From Ryuthela nishihirai (lineage: Eukaryota; Arthropoda; Arachnida; Araneae; Heptathelidae), in contig JAWZYU010000020.1 in NCBI GenBank assembly GCA_038380435.1, positions 47,400,307-47,464,306 on the forward strand: 64,000 nt of DNA, given 5' to 3'. A program made the position numbers and the translations under genes. Below are positions 10,901 through 25,900 of the stretch, one piece after another. The first letter of the stretch is position 1. Every line of letters starts with the position of its first letter. Below the pieces are notes generated by a model. The model did no database searches and was not told the DNA's origin. It worked only from the letters and a program-made list of their open reading frames with translations.

Positions 10901-13900
10901 TGGAGGAGAAAATGTAAGGCTTCACAGCTCAGACATGAAATTTGCACAAATAATTCAGAAAATATAGTATTTTCAAAAGGAACCCTCCTTTTCTTTTTGT
11001 ATATTAGATATGTTTCAGCACATTGTGACTGAAATCTGGTATCACGGTCAATGTTAAAAATTTGGTCATAGTGATGATTGTTGCTTACAGTGGCAATTAT
11101 TTGCTTTTAGTGCCATGTAGTTAAAATTACAGAAAATCATGGTATGTAATCTCATCATCCTCTCACAATTGCTCTGACTCCTCAATATAAGCTGAATGTT
11201 TATAAATTATTAATGTCTATTAGTCAGAATTTAATCATTGCTAGTTTGCTAAGTTAATTTCGTTTTCATTAGAAAAAAGAATACAAAAACTTATTCTTTG
11301 TCCAGAAAAATCATCATATAAAAAGGACAAACAAGGTTAAAGATTCTTATCAATGAAATCCCTTGTGGACAGATGAAATAATGAGAGTTTGGCAAAGAAA
11401 ATATTAAAGTGATAATGAATTAATTGATTTGCTAGGCATTTGTGACATTACCCAACCTCTATATACTGGATACCTGGCAATGTTATATTCTGATCACTGG
11501 AGCAACTAGCCAAATTTTTGGAGCAGAAGTGCTCAGTCAGTAGTGTGCCAGACTTGTAATCTGCAGTTCCAAAGTTTGATTCCCAGCTGGCCAAGATTGA
11601 GATTTATCTCTGCTGCAAAACTCCCCATCCTGCCCACAGTCAGTAAGGGACATTGATGGTCTTGGAAAGACTGTTGTCCTTCGAATGCCCCCCCACCCCC
11701 TGAGAGGGAACCACCTTGTCATGGGGTGGGTGGGTGGGGGGCTACAGGGCCTTTGTGAAGTTGAGGGCTCCGCTGACTGGTATTGGGGGGTACCTTTGTC
11801 AGACGGGGCCCCGATGGAATGAGTGGGAGCCTTAGTGAAGTTGAGGGCTCCGCTGACTGGTATTGGGAGGTACCTTGGTCGGAAGGGGCCCTGATGGAAA
11901 GGCCTGGAAAGGCCGGACTAAGAGTTCCCACCACAGGAGCTGAGGCAACTTGGATTGTATATCCTTGTTTGTGGCTAACCGGGGCATAGATTAAATTTAG
12001 GTTTTGACTGATGGATGAACTTTACTTCTATAGTACTGTTTGCCATAGGTAGTTGTGGGTGAGTTGTATCTATATGGTGCTGTCTTGCCCTCGAATGTAG
12101 GTAGTGGAGATTTTGGAATTATCCCTATAGATGTAGTGAAGTTTTTGAATTGCGGAGCATCTGGGTTTTGTCATTCAATTAAATTTCCTGTCCTTCAGAT
12201 GGGACATGTAGCCTATTGTATGCAAAAAGTGCTGCTCAGAGGTAAAATACCCCAAACAGCCTGATCACTTTATATTTATTCTTCTTATATTCCAGGTGAG
12301 AGGTTTCTAGATATCAGCAACATGGCCTCTATGTAAATCACTCCATGAGTTGGAGTTCCTTTAGCTATTGTTATTATTAACATCTTCAACTGTAGCTGGC
12401 TTTACTAGGTAGGCTTGTATTCCACTTCAAAGGACCTGTTCTATGAAGTGGTGAACTTATGTGAAAGTGCCAGCTGTACTACTATTAATTCAGGCATTGC
12501 TTTGTGAATCCAAGCTCCTTGGAGCTGATGCCATCTATTGGCAAGCTAGGTAACTCTAGTTATAATTCCTAATCTTTTATTATGGCTACAAATAATACTG
12601 CCATCTAGGCACAGAACAGGGAACCACTATCTGAATTCAAAGGATCTTAATCTGTATTAATTAACTAGTATGAAAGTAATCCATACAAATCTCTGAACAT
12701 CACTGCTTATCAGCCAAATCAGACTTTGGCAGCTCCACTTGAAAACAAGAACTTATCAAGTTGAGATCTTCCTTCACTTGGAATTGAATTGAGACACAGG
12801 AAATTGGACAAACGCTGCTGAAAGAGGCAGTGCCTTTATCCACTGCCTTAAGAGGCTAGTCTCAAAGGGCTTGTACTTAGAGTAAAGTACTTGTGTGTTC
12901 TCTGTTACAGCAGTGAACAGCTAAGCATTATTAAAATAAAATTAAGCTGTGTTGATATGTGTGTAATAATTGGATATAAAATATTACTGTTTTAAAGAAT
13001 AATAAGTTATATAAAGAATTATCAAGTACTATTAATATATTTACCAACTGCCACAGCAACTGCACAGTGTCTTGGGTTACTAATAACAGTTCTTCTTTCC
13101 CATTCAGCTTCTGCAGCATTGTAACAATCAATAGAACCCATGCTCAGCAGATAAAGTTTATCGCCACCACGAGACTTTGAACAGCCTCCACAAAGCCAGA
13201 GGGTATGATCTATCACCAAAGCAGTAGCATATGCTCTTGGGCAGCGAAGAGGAGGGCGTGTGGACCATCTAATCAAAATGAGATTAACGTTCCAAATTAC
13301 ACATAAGGAAGCATGAAATTTTAATAAAGTTAACAAGTTATACCTATAGAACATGCAAATTATCTGAACAACAAAACAATAATTAAGCAAGAGATGAAAA
13401 ATTCAACTTTTTTGAGCAAAAATTACATTTTATGTATTTCACTATTACTCTTATAATTGAGTTATACATTTGAAAGCATGTTAAAAATCACGATCCAATG
13501 AATTACCTAAAGCTTTTAGTTGTATGAGTTGAACCATGCCTTAAACTGCAAAGCAACTGATTAAAATTTGACATAAAATAATATACCTGACTCCTGCTAA
13601 AGACATTTTAAATTAAAAAGACAGCCTTACCTGGTCTAGTAGTTAGCATAATTGATTACTAGACCAGCAGATATATTCTTGTGTATGTGTTTGTATATTT
13701 TATGAGAAACCAAGACAAGCTTAGATATAGCTTCTAGGTTATTTCTGTTCCTTCCATAGAGTAGTATCTGCTTCTCTTAAAAAAAAAACGAGGAAATTTG
13801 CCCGATTCTGATAGCTTTAAAAGCTACAGTAATGTGAAGCTACTTAAAGAATATGTAGAATTTTAACAGAATTCAACTATATGGCTTGATTACCATCCAT

Positions 13901-16900
13901 GTTTTCAACAATTGTTAAAAATCTTAAATGAACATGGAAGTTTTCCAGTTTGATGCACTGATATGAAGTTTCTCAAAGTTCACAAAGAGAGAATTTTATA
14001 GTGTGCTTCAAATGGTGAACTCAAATAGGAGCATAGCAATTAATAGATAACCTGTATCAAATACTAAAACTATCACTGGTTTGCAGTAACAGTTCAACTA
14101 AACAGCAAAGAATTGCTGGTGATGATGTATTTTTGGCATTAGTACAAAAAAATTGATAGTCAACTGGAGAAGCAATGCTTGATAGTAGAGAGGCAAGAAT
14201 ATCACAAGTCTGATAGGGTAGGAGAGGGAAAAATTACTAGGGCATAGACAGCAGTATTAATCCTTTGCAAAAAAGATAAAGGAATATATATATATAGGGA
14301 AGTAGCAACTCGAAGTTTTTTTGCTAAAAATTGATGGAATTATTTACAACTAACATAAAAATAAATCATATATAAACAATGTAAAATCAAACTCATCTTC
14401 ACTGCTACTAATTTCATCATTTGGCTCCATTTTTATAACCATTAAAAACAGACTAATTTTAAAATATTAATTTTAATTATACAAATGTCACACTACGAAG
14501 TGCACATAGACAATAGATTTACACATCTAAAATGCAAAGAGGAAAGATATCTGTTTATAAAACAGTTATTGTCGCCTCTCAGTCCCCATTCAAGTGGCTG
14601 CATTAAACCAAGCGATGACGAAAGTTGCCTCTCGAGTGCAAAGGATCTGTTTATAAACCAGTTATTGTCACCTCTCAGTTGCTGCATCAAACCAAGTGGT
14701 GACTGAAGGTCGCCTCTCGAGTGCAAAGAGTTAATAGTCATATTGTGCCACAGAGAAGGTAACAAAGAATGCTGTCCGGTGAATTCATCACAACGTCAAT
14801 TCATTGCAGTGTTAGAAATGAACTCTAGAGACAATAATTTAGACTTTGAAAGGTTAAACATGCGTCAGAAGAATTTACCTCAGCAATTAATTAAAACTTA
14901 AATAACAAGCATTGTTTCAAACCATTTAATAAAATAAGCATTTTAAAAGTTTGCGTAATGATTATTTCAACATTACGCAATCATTAATGATATTTATGAA
15001 AATAATTTATTGTTAAATATTCCAGCTTCCACAGCTCTTTAAATACTGAATGAATATTATTGAAAATTGAGATTTAAATACATTTGATGATGATATTTAA
15101 TTTATCATCAGTTACATTTTCCATTCAGTGAATATTTCAGAAGTTATAGAGCTTCTAAGTTAGATTCCACTGTCATAACAAGGAAATTCTCTGCTTTGGT
15201 AGGTTTTAGGTCATACCTGGGCAAATATTTTAGTGGAAGGGTCGCGTAGAAAATTAAAATGAAATGATGGGCCAACAAAGAAATGTGTAATCAGCGTAAA
15301 AGAAAAAGAAATATAAACCGTATAATTTTATTAAAATTAATTATTTTGATGAGAATTTGCTTTGCCAAAGTTGGACTTCATGTCCTATATGCATTCTTTT
15401 TCTCTTTTATAAAATTAATTAATTTGTCATCAGTAGCTCTGAGGCCATACAAAAAGAAATGGCTGGGCTTAATTTGCCCAGGGCTGTTCTAAGTAAAGTA
15501 TTCAAAACCCAATTAATGATATTTAACCTTTAACCTTAGGGGAGGGGGATGCAATTTATTTGTTTTAAGAGATAATTGTTTGCTTTTAGAAATAAATTAA
15601 AAATCCTTTTTGGGTTGGATAGGTATTGATAAGCTGGCTTCAGCCAGAAAGGGGACATCAATAGGCATGGAAAGGCGCCACTGTTGGATGGAATATTAAG
15701 CTGTGGCCTTGTGTGCAGGAAAGACATACCCATATTACAGAAGCCTTGATAGAAGGCTACAATTTGTCTCCTAATAGTTATCCAGGGGGTCGCTCAGAGA
15801 TGAATAAACATAACCCTCTATTACTAAAGTGGGGCATATAATATATAATGAGTTTTAGGTATTTCACATAACAATTGGTCAACATACCAAAATAGCTGCC
15901 CAAAATACCAACCAAAATAGAGAATTACCATGTTATGTCAATGGGAATATAACTTCAAAGCCCTATAACTTCTAAAATATTCATTTAATGGAAACATGTA
16001 ACTGATGATAAATTAAATATCACAATCAAATCTATTTAAATCTCAATTTTCAATAATATTTGTTTAGTTTCAAAGAGGCACAGAAGCTGAAATATATAAC
16101 AATAAATTATTTTCATAAATATCACTTAATGATTGCCTAATATTGAAATAATTATTATGTAAACTTTTAAAATGCTTATTTTATTAAATGGTTTGAAACA
16201 ATGCTTGTTATTTAAGTTTTAATTAATTTCTGAAGTAAATTAATCTGACACATGTTTAACCTTTCAAAGTCTAAATTATTGTTTCTAGAGTTTGTTTGAA
16301 CAATCTACAGTTGCAGAAAGTCAATAAAACCACGTCTAACACTGCAATGAATTGATGTCGCAATAAATTGACATTGTGATGACATAGAACCATAAAGAAC
16401 ATGTCAATGGTAGGTGATGTAGGGGAGGGACAGATTCAGAAACAATTTTCTCGTTAAAAGAATATGTGGGAATTCTGTTGCAGATAGCTGGTAGATTCAT
16501 GAAAAGTTTAACAGCTACTCTACACTGCAATTGGGTGAGAGTAAGAAGTAATGAAAAGATTTTTGCTTTGAAGTTTGGCTTCAAATTGTGCTTGACAATT
16601 TGATGAGCATCTGCAGTAGTGGGTTTTTGTTTTTCAATATTTTCTGTTGTGTTATCCTCAATTTGCAATAGGAGTGTGCATTTTGTCTATTTAGATGTAT
16701 CTGGAGTAATTTGAATTTTGTTTACTTGTTCATTAAGTTTACTTCAGCTGTTTGCCTATGCAGCTTAAGTGGAGTTTCTTTCTCTGCATTCAAGATGCAA
16801 AATTTTAGATCTGTTAGAAGATGCAAATTGATAAACATTTAACAATCTGTGAGAATGCATACTGAAAATTCAATGGCATAATTTAGAAACACTTATTATC

Positions 16901-19900
16901 TGAAATATATTACATATTGTGAACATACATTGAAAACTCAATAAGTCTACAAAATATGTTTTGAGATAAACAGATTTTAAAATTACAGGATATGAAAAAT
17001 GTTTTTTTATTTCCATTTAGTTCCCATATGAACTTGGTGGAGGTTTTAAAGGCGGTTTGGAGATTTTTCTTTCTAATAGAGTAGGAATAAGAACTTAATA
17101 ATATCTCATTTTAATCCAACTTTAGATATTGGGTTTTCCTTGTATGACTGACATACACTCATTTAACACAATTTATAACATTAAAATGCTTACGTATCAA
17201 CTGATGGATCATATGCAATCACACTTGCTAATATAGGAAGGGCAGTTTCATCATCAGGATCACCACCACCAACACCACCTAAGCACCAAATGACATCTTC
17301 ATATACAGTACATGCCATACCCATTCGTGGTGACATCATTGGACGCAACAGCACCCATTTATCTTCTTCAGGATGGTATTCTTCCAATGAGGCTACTAAT
17401 CTGAAATAAAGTTATATTGCTAAATGCTTTAAATGAGGAATCATGCAAAATTTCATGTTACAAATGGATTGCAGAATATGAATTATAGCATCAGAAAATA
17501 TATTTTAAAATTGTTATAAATGATGGCTGTCAACATAAAGTAAAAGCTTAACACTTTTTCACATATTCTCTGGCAATAAACTGTTTCAGGTTTTTCAATG
17601 ATAATTTACATGCATATTGTGCACTCTTTTAGGAAATTTTCAGTGCTGCACACACACAAACTTTGAATGCTCCCAAGAAGGCATTACATTTAGTTATAAG
17701 AACTATATCTGAAATGAGAATTTTTAGCAATTTGGTAGTGCAGGTATTTCGTAGAGTAATGAAAAGTTGCTAAGATCACATTCTAAGATATAAGGTATAT
17801 TTTGTATTCAAGAAGATGGAAAAATAACCATTTCAAGATGTGGAATAGAAACATGAAAATTAATATGGTGAAAGTCTGCTTATAAACATAAATCTGTCAT
17901 TAGATAAATAGTTATGTCAAGTTAACTGCTGAAAATTGTCACATCTATGCTGTATACATATTCACACTTGTCGTCACAGTATGATTTTTGACACAAACTG
18001 CATTTCTTGTGGTATTCTCAATTATAACATTGATTCTTTCTTTTAGTTCATTAAGTATATGTAGATTTGTAACATATACTTTTCCTTCATGTATCATCAA
18101 GAGAAAAAGTCAAGATCAAGTTAGTAATTGAGGCTTGAATATAATACTTATTAAGTAAAGAGTAGATATAACTTCTTTCTACTGTATCGTGATGTGTATT
18201 ATGATGCTCTGTCCTACTGTAATCATATCAATTTTCTTTGCACGGAACACATGCTGTATTTCAATGCTCCTTCATACCATTCATACTGCATTTCAATATT
18301 CTTCATACCATTCATACTGCATTTCAATATTCTTCATACCATTCATACTGCATTTCAATATTCTTCATACCATTCATACTGCATTTCAATATTCTTCATA
18401 CCATTCATACTGCATTTCAATATTCTTCATACCATTTATACTGCATTTCAATATTCTTCATACCATTCATACTGCATTTCAATATTCTTCATACCATTCA
18501 TACTGCATTTCAATATTCTTCATACCATTCATACTGCATTTCAATATTCTTCATACCATTCATACTGCATTTCAATATTCTTCATACCATTCATACTGCA
18601 TTTCAATATTCCTTCATACCATTAATACTGCATTTCAATGCTCCTTCAACTATAAATGGCTATCTTTCAAATTCGCATAATTGGAAAGATAAAACCATTT
18701 TTCATCTGTAAAAACATCCCATCCAAATCAAATTTATCAGATGTTTATCAGAATAAAAAGTTTTATCTGGTTCCAGTAATAGTTGACCTGCATAATTTCA
18801 AGCACATAAAGGGCACATTTCTTCACCCTATATGTGCACTAGACAACAAACTGTCCAGTCATAACATCTTAATGACTTCATTCCAATGGTTAACCTGTAT
18901 TTGCTCCATCTATTCTAATAACTTTTGGATGAGATAATGTTTTTCATGTTGACATTATCTGTTTCTGAAATTGCTTCATCAATTTCAATAAAACTGATTT
19001 TCGTGATTTACAACAAGGATGGCCAAGCATCGAGTCCTTGAAGTGGTTGAATGCTGCAGATTATTAATACATGTAAGTTAGTGAGTTATAATCATAGAAG
19101 GAAATTAGTAGAATAATTTGTATAAAGAAGGCAAAATAAAATAAAATTAATTTAATAACACAGGGCTAATTATTACTAAAATAATGAGTGGTCAATGACA
19201 AAATCCAAATAAAATTATTTTTTGTTACACATAAAATAATTTAAAAGAGTTATGAATGAATTATTGAGAATGTTGTGCGTCACCATATAAGTTAAAAAAG
19301 TTAATCAAAGTCAACATTTGGTGGTTATTCATATGTCAAACAAGATTACTGTTGATCAATATTTTTTGAGAATTCAATTCTTATCTTTCAGTTAAGTAAA
19401 CAAAGCAATGTTACTTTGGTTTTAAGACTGAAAATAGAAGAAAATAAACTGCACTAAAAAAGGTGGCATTTAGCAATTGGATGACCACATATTTTTCAAC
19501 ATTTGCCTGTCCTTAAAAAAACGTGTTCACTAAGAAAAATACCGTTTTCTTCTGTGGCTGGACAAAAGGATGTTAAAGGCCACTAGTTGGTCATCACTGG
19601 TTTAGAGCATCCAAAATAATGCTGAAAGGCATCCTGATAAATTTAAATGCTTCATACCTAATGTGAAATTAATAATACACACATTCTTCCACCCTGAACT
19701 TTAGTAAAAAAAATGGGGGGAGGTGTTATAATAGGATAAAACTTCCCTTCTCATAGGCTACCGAAAGGACTCAAGGCAATGCTGTAATGGCTCTCTTAAT
19801 ATTGGTTAATTTATTTGAGTGGAATGATATTTTATAAACAACTGACTAACTCTTATTTAACACTTAAACTGACTTCATCTTATGCATATTACTATATAAT

Positions 19901-22900
19901 ATTTATTGGACCTTTTACAAGGGCCCCGGCAAATCCAAGTTGTGTATTAAATACACAGATATTGTTCCACGTATGAGTCCAAGCTACTCAACTTCATGAG
20001 CTCTGATATTTAATATAAACTGAATTCTAAGTCATCTGCCTCAAGCCAATTCAGCAGCGAAGAATTAAGGCCTTAACTGGCATAGTGGTTAGTGAGCTAG
20101 CCACTGTTCCAGCAGGGCAAACTTTGTGTGTTGTGTTAGCTCTAACTGAGGCAGGAGTTAGCAGTGACTTCAGTTTTAGTAGAGCATGTCCTTGTATGAG
20201 AAAGCCTGTAAAAGCTAGGACTAGCTTCTAGGATTCTTCTCTGTCCTATGTGTCTAAATGAAAAAAAAAAAGATGGTCTAATTACCCACCCATTCATCCT
20301 ACTAAAAATAATTTAAAACAAAAACAAAAAACAAATGTCACAATGTTTATTAAAATGAATACACCTATCCCTCGATTTACACGGTACTCAGTTCACACAA
20401 TTTTGGCTTTGCATGGTCAAAAAATGCAACCAGTTTCGATTTACACGGTACTGACTGAACAATCTCAGTCAGTACCGTGTAAATCGAAACTTGTTGCATT
20501 TTTTGACCGTGCAAAGCCAAAATTGTGTGAACTGAGTACCGTGCAAATCGAGGGATAGGTGTATTGCAATCAACCAAAAGTTTATTTAGATCTTTCTATT
20601 TCAGCAGTACAGCATAATTGCAAGCATATTCTCCTTTTTTTGGGCTGGCAATTGTACCATTTGGCCTAATCCCCCCCCCCCCCCCCCCCCACCACCACCA
20701 CCAAGAAAAAAATGGGTTATTTGAGAAGTATCCAATGGTTCTCCATCAAAGTTAAGGAAATCCTACTCATTTGTAAACCGGCTGAATGACACCGTTACTT
20801 GAAATGCTATTTTAACTTTTCAGAATTTTATTTCTTTTATTATTCTGGAACATTAAAGTATAAACATATGTAGTGTATTCAATAAAACATGCATTATCTT
20901 TTGCAAAATTGTAAACAAAATCCAGCTACTTTTTTATTACTATTGTTATAAAGTCAAAATTAATACTTTTACTCTTATATTTACTTATTCAGATACACAT
21001 TTTGAATCTTTTTTAAATAATCGTATATAATTTAAAATCTAACCTTCCATTGTTATCACGTCCTCCAACTGCATATAGTTTTCCTTTGAGATGAACAAGA
21101 CCATGATGTGCTCTAGCGCATTGCATATCTGCTTTTTGGACCCAGTCAATAGTATGAATATTGAGGCTAAAAGTAGTTTTTGTAGCTACCATTTCTCCAC
21201 TATTTCTCATTTCAGGATCATAACCACCTGTTTAAATTGTATTAAATATGACAAAAACGTTTAAAATTGCATTAAAATTATGTATAAAATACCAATAATT
21301 ATGATATTTGTTTGAAGTACCAGAGAGAATTTAAAGAAGCATATCAGTGAAAAGATTCTTCAAATGTAAAGATATTTCTACTTAAATGGTTTTAAAAGTT
21401 CATCATTTTAAGTATTTTGCAAATTATGCTATAAACCATTTATTAACTGTTAGTTTACTATAGAAAGATGATATAACTTTTTTTTTCAATTTAATGAATT
21501 CAGTGCTCTTTTAGGCACTTTCTTCAGATGTTCACAATTGCTTGATTAAAATCACAACAGCCTTGTGAGCTGCTACTTCTGACTCAATCAATGGATAAAA
21601 ATTATATCTAAGAAATACAGCTACTGAACCATTTTAATCATTTATAAAGGTGGGAAAAATCCCCAAAAAATTACTTGAAAAAGTTTGTTAATATTTGTTG
21701 TCTTTGATTATTAATAAGAACACTGGGTGATTTAGCTTGAACTAGTCCTATGTACAATGCATGACTGATCCTGATCTTTGATAACAGGATTTCTAATTTC
21801 AGAAATACTACAAAATTATTTTGATAGGTTGTCAGTGTTACCTTTCCTGCATTTTTCTTGGAAATCAAATGAGTTATACAATCATGTTCATTAACTGTAA
21901 TCTTGTCTACTTTTTATAATCACATTTGTGGACTAGATAAAGCTTGTGGACCTTTGAATTGTAATACTGTGCCACATATTTGGAAAAAGACCCCTTACAA
22001 AGAAGAAATTGTAAAAAACTTGTGAAAGAATTGGATGACAGCAAGGGTTACAGATTAATCTTAAAAAGGTATGTCAACATTATCTTAGTCATTAAACAAA
22101 ATATTTATTTAATGTAAGTACTACTTATTAAAGATCAAATAAGGGAGATAAATATTTAAGCTATATTTAACTTTTTCCATTTCTATGTTGAAATGGACCT
22201 GGCATTTCAGTTTCTATTTCTAACTGGAATCAGTATTTCCCTAATGAAGAGATCTACTGTTCAGTTGTCAAAGAAGTAGCTGAAAGACTGATTATATAGG
22301 TAAAATGTGATTGGACCTTTTTTTAAAATAAATAAATGAGGTCATTTTCCCCTTATCTAGTGCAACAAATAAGAGGGGAAATGAATAACATTAAAGTGTG
22401 TGTCTACACGTATACAGAGACATACATCATTAAAAAATTCCCAAGTTATGTCAGTGGAAAACCAAATTAGAAACTCACTACCTTAAATAAACTTTAAATG
22501 GGAATGAGGCTGAAAATAAACTAAAGATCTAAATTGAGTCTAAACCTTGAATTTCAACTATACTTGTTCTATTTAAATAGTTACGGTAATTGGAATATTT
22601 AACAGCAGTGTCATTCCCCTTTAAAAAGTTTTGTCAAAACTGACAAAAAAAAAAAGATTAGACAAACTTCTAAATATACAATTAATAAATGAATGACTGA
22701 AATTGAAGAGTTTGATAGATTTAAGTTTTTAAAAAGCCTATTCTTCAAGATATTAGCATAAAAACATGGGAATTCTCTTTTGATTAGTAGGGTTCTGTAT
22801 AAGTGCTTTCACAAATTACCTAAATGCTTCAGGAATTCTCATTGAAACCTTGTATAATCATATGTTAAGTAAAATATGTTTTCAGAAAATATAACAAGCT

Positions 22901-25900
22901 GAAAAGTAATTCTTTGGCAGTGATGAAACATATCCGTCAGAAATGCCATCTACATCTGATATTTAGGGCCAGAGTTGGAGAGCAATTTTAAGGAGTTGTG
23001 GAATTAATTGATTATATTAAAAACATTAATATACATGCTGTATGTATTAGTTATGGTAATCAGTATGACATTACTATTTATAAGAATTAACAAGTGTGCT
23101 AACAAAATCTGTTTTAAATGTTTGGCTAATACCAGCATTACTGGCATGTGAGTTACTTTAGTGTGAGACAGTGAAATATGTCTAACAGGGTGAATAACTT
23201 TATACACTGAAGTGCCATTGAATTAGGAATAGCAACCCAGTAACATGTTAGACCACCTCTGGCCTTGATAATGGCCACCACACAACGAGGCAAGGATTCC
23301 ACAAGCTTGCGTAAATGTTCCACAGGTATGGTAACCCATGCATCCTCCAGAGCATTCTGCAATTCTCTCAATGTCGTCACTGGTGGGACATGGGCCAGAA
23401 CACTCTGCTTGATAGTATCCCAAAGTTTTTTGATGGGATTTAAATCTGGGCTTCTAGGTGGCCAATTCATTATTTCAAAGTCAGCAGAATGCTCCTGCAA
23501 CCATGCAGTGGCCAACCTGGACCTGTGAGATGAACAGTTGTCTTGCTGGTAGACGCCATCTCCATCAGGATGCATGATGGCCATAAATGGTCAGCCATGA
23601 GTTCTATGTACCGGGATGATTTGAGAGTCATCTCCAGATCTACTCAGCCAAAGGTCTGACAGACATCCAACTGAAGGTCATACCAAAGGTCCCACAGACA
23701 TCCAACTGAAGACACACCAGGCCATCACTGAGCCACCACCAGCTTGTACTATTCGACCCGACATGCAGGATCCATGGCTTCATGGAGTTGGTGCCATACC
23801 CTCAGTCTCCCATCGGCATAATGAAGTTTAAATCAGGATTCATCACTCCAGGCTTCCGTTGCCAATTTTCAATGGTCCAGTTTCGATGTTCTTTACCCCA
23901 GGCAAGGCATTGAGCCTTGTGTCATGCCATTAGAAGTGGGACTCTCATAGGTCGGTGGCTCCCGAAGCTGAGACAATGAAGTGAGTGTTGCACGGTCTGT
24001 GCACTGACTTTCCAGCTGGAACCCATGTTCAGATGGGAGGTGATTTCAGATAATGCCTGGCACCTATCGGTCTGTACGATGCAGGTCAGATGGAGAAGCC
24101 CACGATCATTCAAGGCTGGTTGTCCTTTGCAGTTTGTCCAGATGCTTGTTTTTTAGCTGGAATTTTCATATTCCTGGAACACTCTTGAAACTGTCATATG
24201 AGAAAATCCAAGTTCATTGACAATTTCGGAGATCAAATGTCCCATCCATCGGGCACCTATGATCTGCCTTCTGTCAAATACATCTAAATCCCATGCCTTT
24301 CCCATTTCTCACAACAAATGCTTGGGGAAGCCAAAGCTGACAGCTATATATGACCAGAGTTTCAACCACACGCATTCGTGCAAATGCGGTACTGAATTTG
24401 AATGATGTCTCCTATCCCTAATTCAAATTCAGTCATTAAGGTTATTTTACCACATATTACTTTTAGTAGTTTTCATTATGAGAATTTTCTGTGGTGAAGA
24501 TTTATACAAAGAATAATAGTATACCTGATGACTTTATTGTATTTGGCAAAATCCTCACTATTAAAAATTATTCTAGATGAAGCCCGTTGTCAAATCATAG
24601 CAGTCACCTTTTCACAGGAATCACAAGGAAAAAGTTGTACATGCTAAGCTCTGCATAAGCTGTGAGTTTCTAACACATTCTTTTCTTTTTTGATTGAATG
24701 ATCAACCTACATGCGAATTTTGGGACACCATTTAACACATGTAGATTGATCATATTGCTTTTAATATTGAACAACATATTTTAACTCTCATCACTTGCCA
24801 TCCAATCCCCTTATACCTGGACATCTTTTATCCAATGACTCCATTTTAGAACCTGTTTTAGCATTTATAAAATTTCTTGCTATTTTAATAGAATTTTTCA
24901 ACCTTTTACTTTCACATTTCATATTTGGTGTTTTTTGCTCTTTATATAGGTTCTATTTACCCATAGTTTGTCTTTACACCCATTGTTAATTCTTGTTTTT
25001 ATTGTTTTTATACCTTTTGCTTATAGTTCTTAAATTTTTTTGTGACTTTTACCTTAAACTTGTTTAAAATTAAATTGAGATCTTTAATTACTGCACTGTG
25101 AACCTCTACTGTAATTCTGGTTAAACTTGTTTGGTGCATAATTGTTGTTGATGTACCATTAAACCTCAACCAACCAACCAACCTTGCTATTGATGAACAC
25201 ATGAAAATCAAAAAAGCTTCTAATTATACTATTTGTAGAATTATCGTTTACTATCAACAGCTTTAAAAACTTTTCAATATTTAAAAGTGTGTAATTTAAC
25301 AGTATATTAAAAACTGCCAATAAAAGTTTCATTATTAACTAAAACAAATTTAAAAAACTGAGTAGGCTTAACTTACTTGTAAAACTGTTATTGAAAATGT
25401 ATTAACAGAAAATATGGTCAATCAGCATAATGACTCTACTTATGAAGTTGACTGGTCTAACACCTATATAACACAACTAATATTACTTTTAAACTGGTTT
25501 AATTCATTATATTACTTGTTACAGTGATTAGATACTTATGGAGTACTATTACAATTGGGACTAATGTTGATATTTGAAGAGTTAGCTGAAAAAAAACAAG
25601 GTTTTTGGTGGAAGTGTGATAAGAAACTACAACTTGCTAAAAACATGTCAGATGCTTTCTTACCTGTTGAACTATCCCAGTTTACCTTAATCTTCAGCTA
25701 ATGAGACATTACAAAGATAATTTTGTGATCTGGAGCTACATAAGCCATCTACCATCTATCAATTACAAAAGGATGATATTTTTATGTGCTTTTCCCCCCC
25801 TCCCATCTTCCTCTTCAATAGTTATAGAGCAACAAGAAATTATGTTGAATATTACTATTGTTGAATATCAATATTTCATCCACTAAGAATGGAAATATAT

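Noticed and set aside
18263..18650. CRISPR-like array of 31-bp repeats
   Set aside because: Units are directly adjacent with no unique spacers, and the sequence is eukaryotic intron.
18189..18711. Three overlapping plus-strand frames of 143-163 codons
   Set aside because: They are the 31-bp minisatellite read in three frames, with no start context, splice signal or domain.
20343..20577. Opposite-strand frames of 66-71 codons with nearly the same protein
   Set aside because: They are mirror translations of the palindromic MITE.
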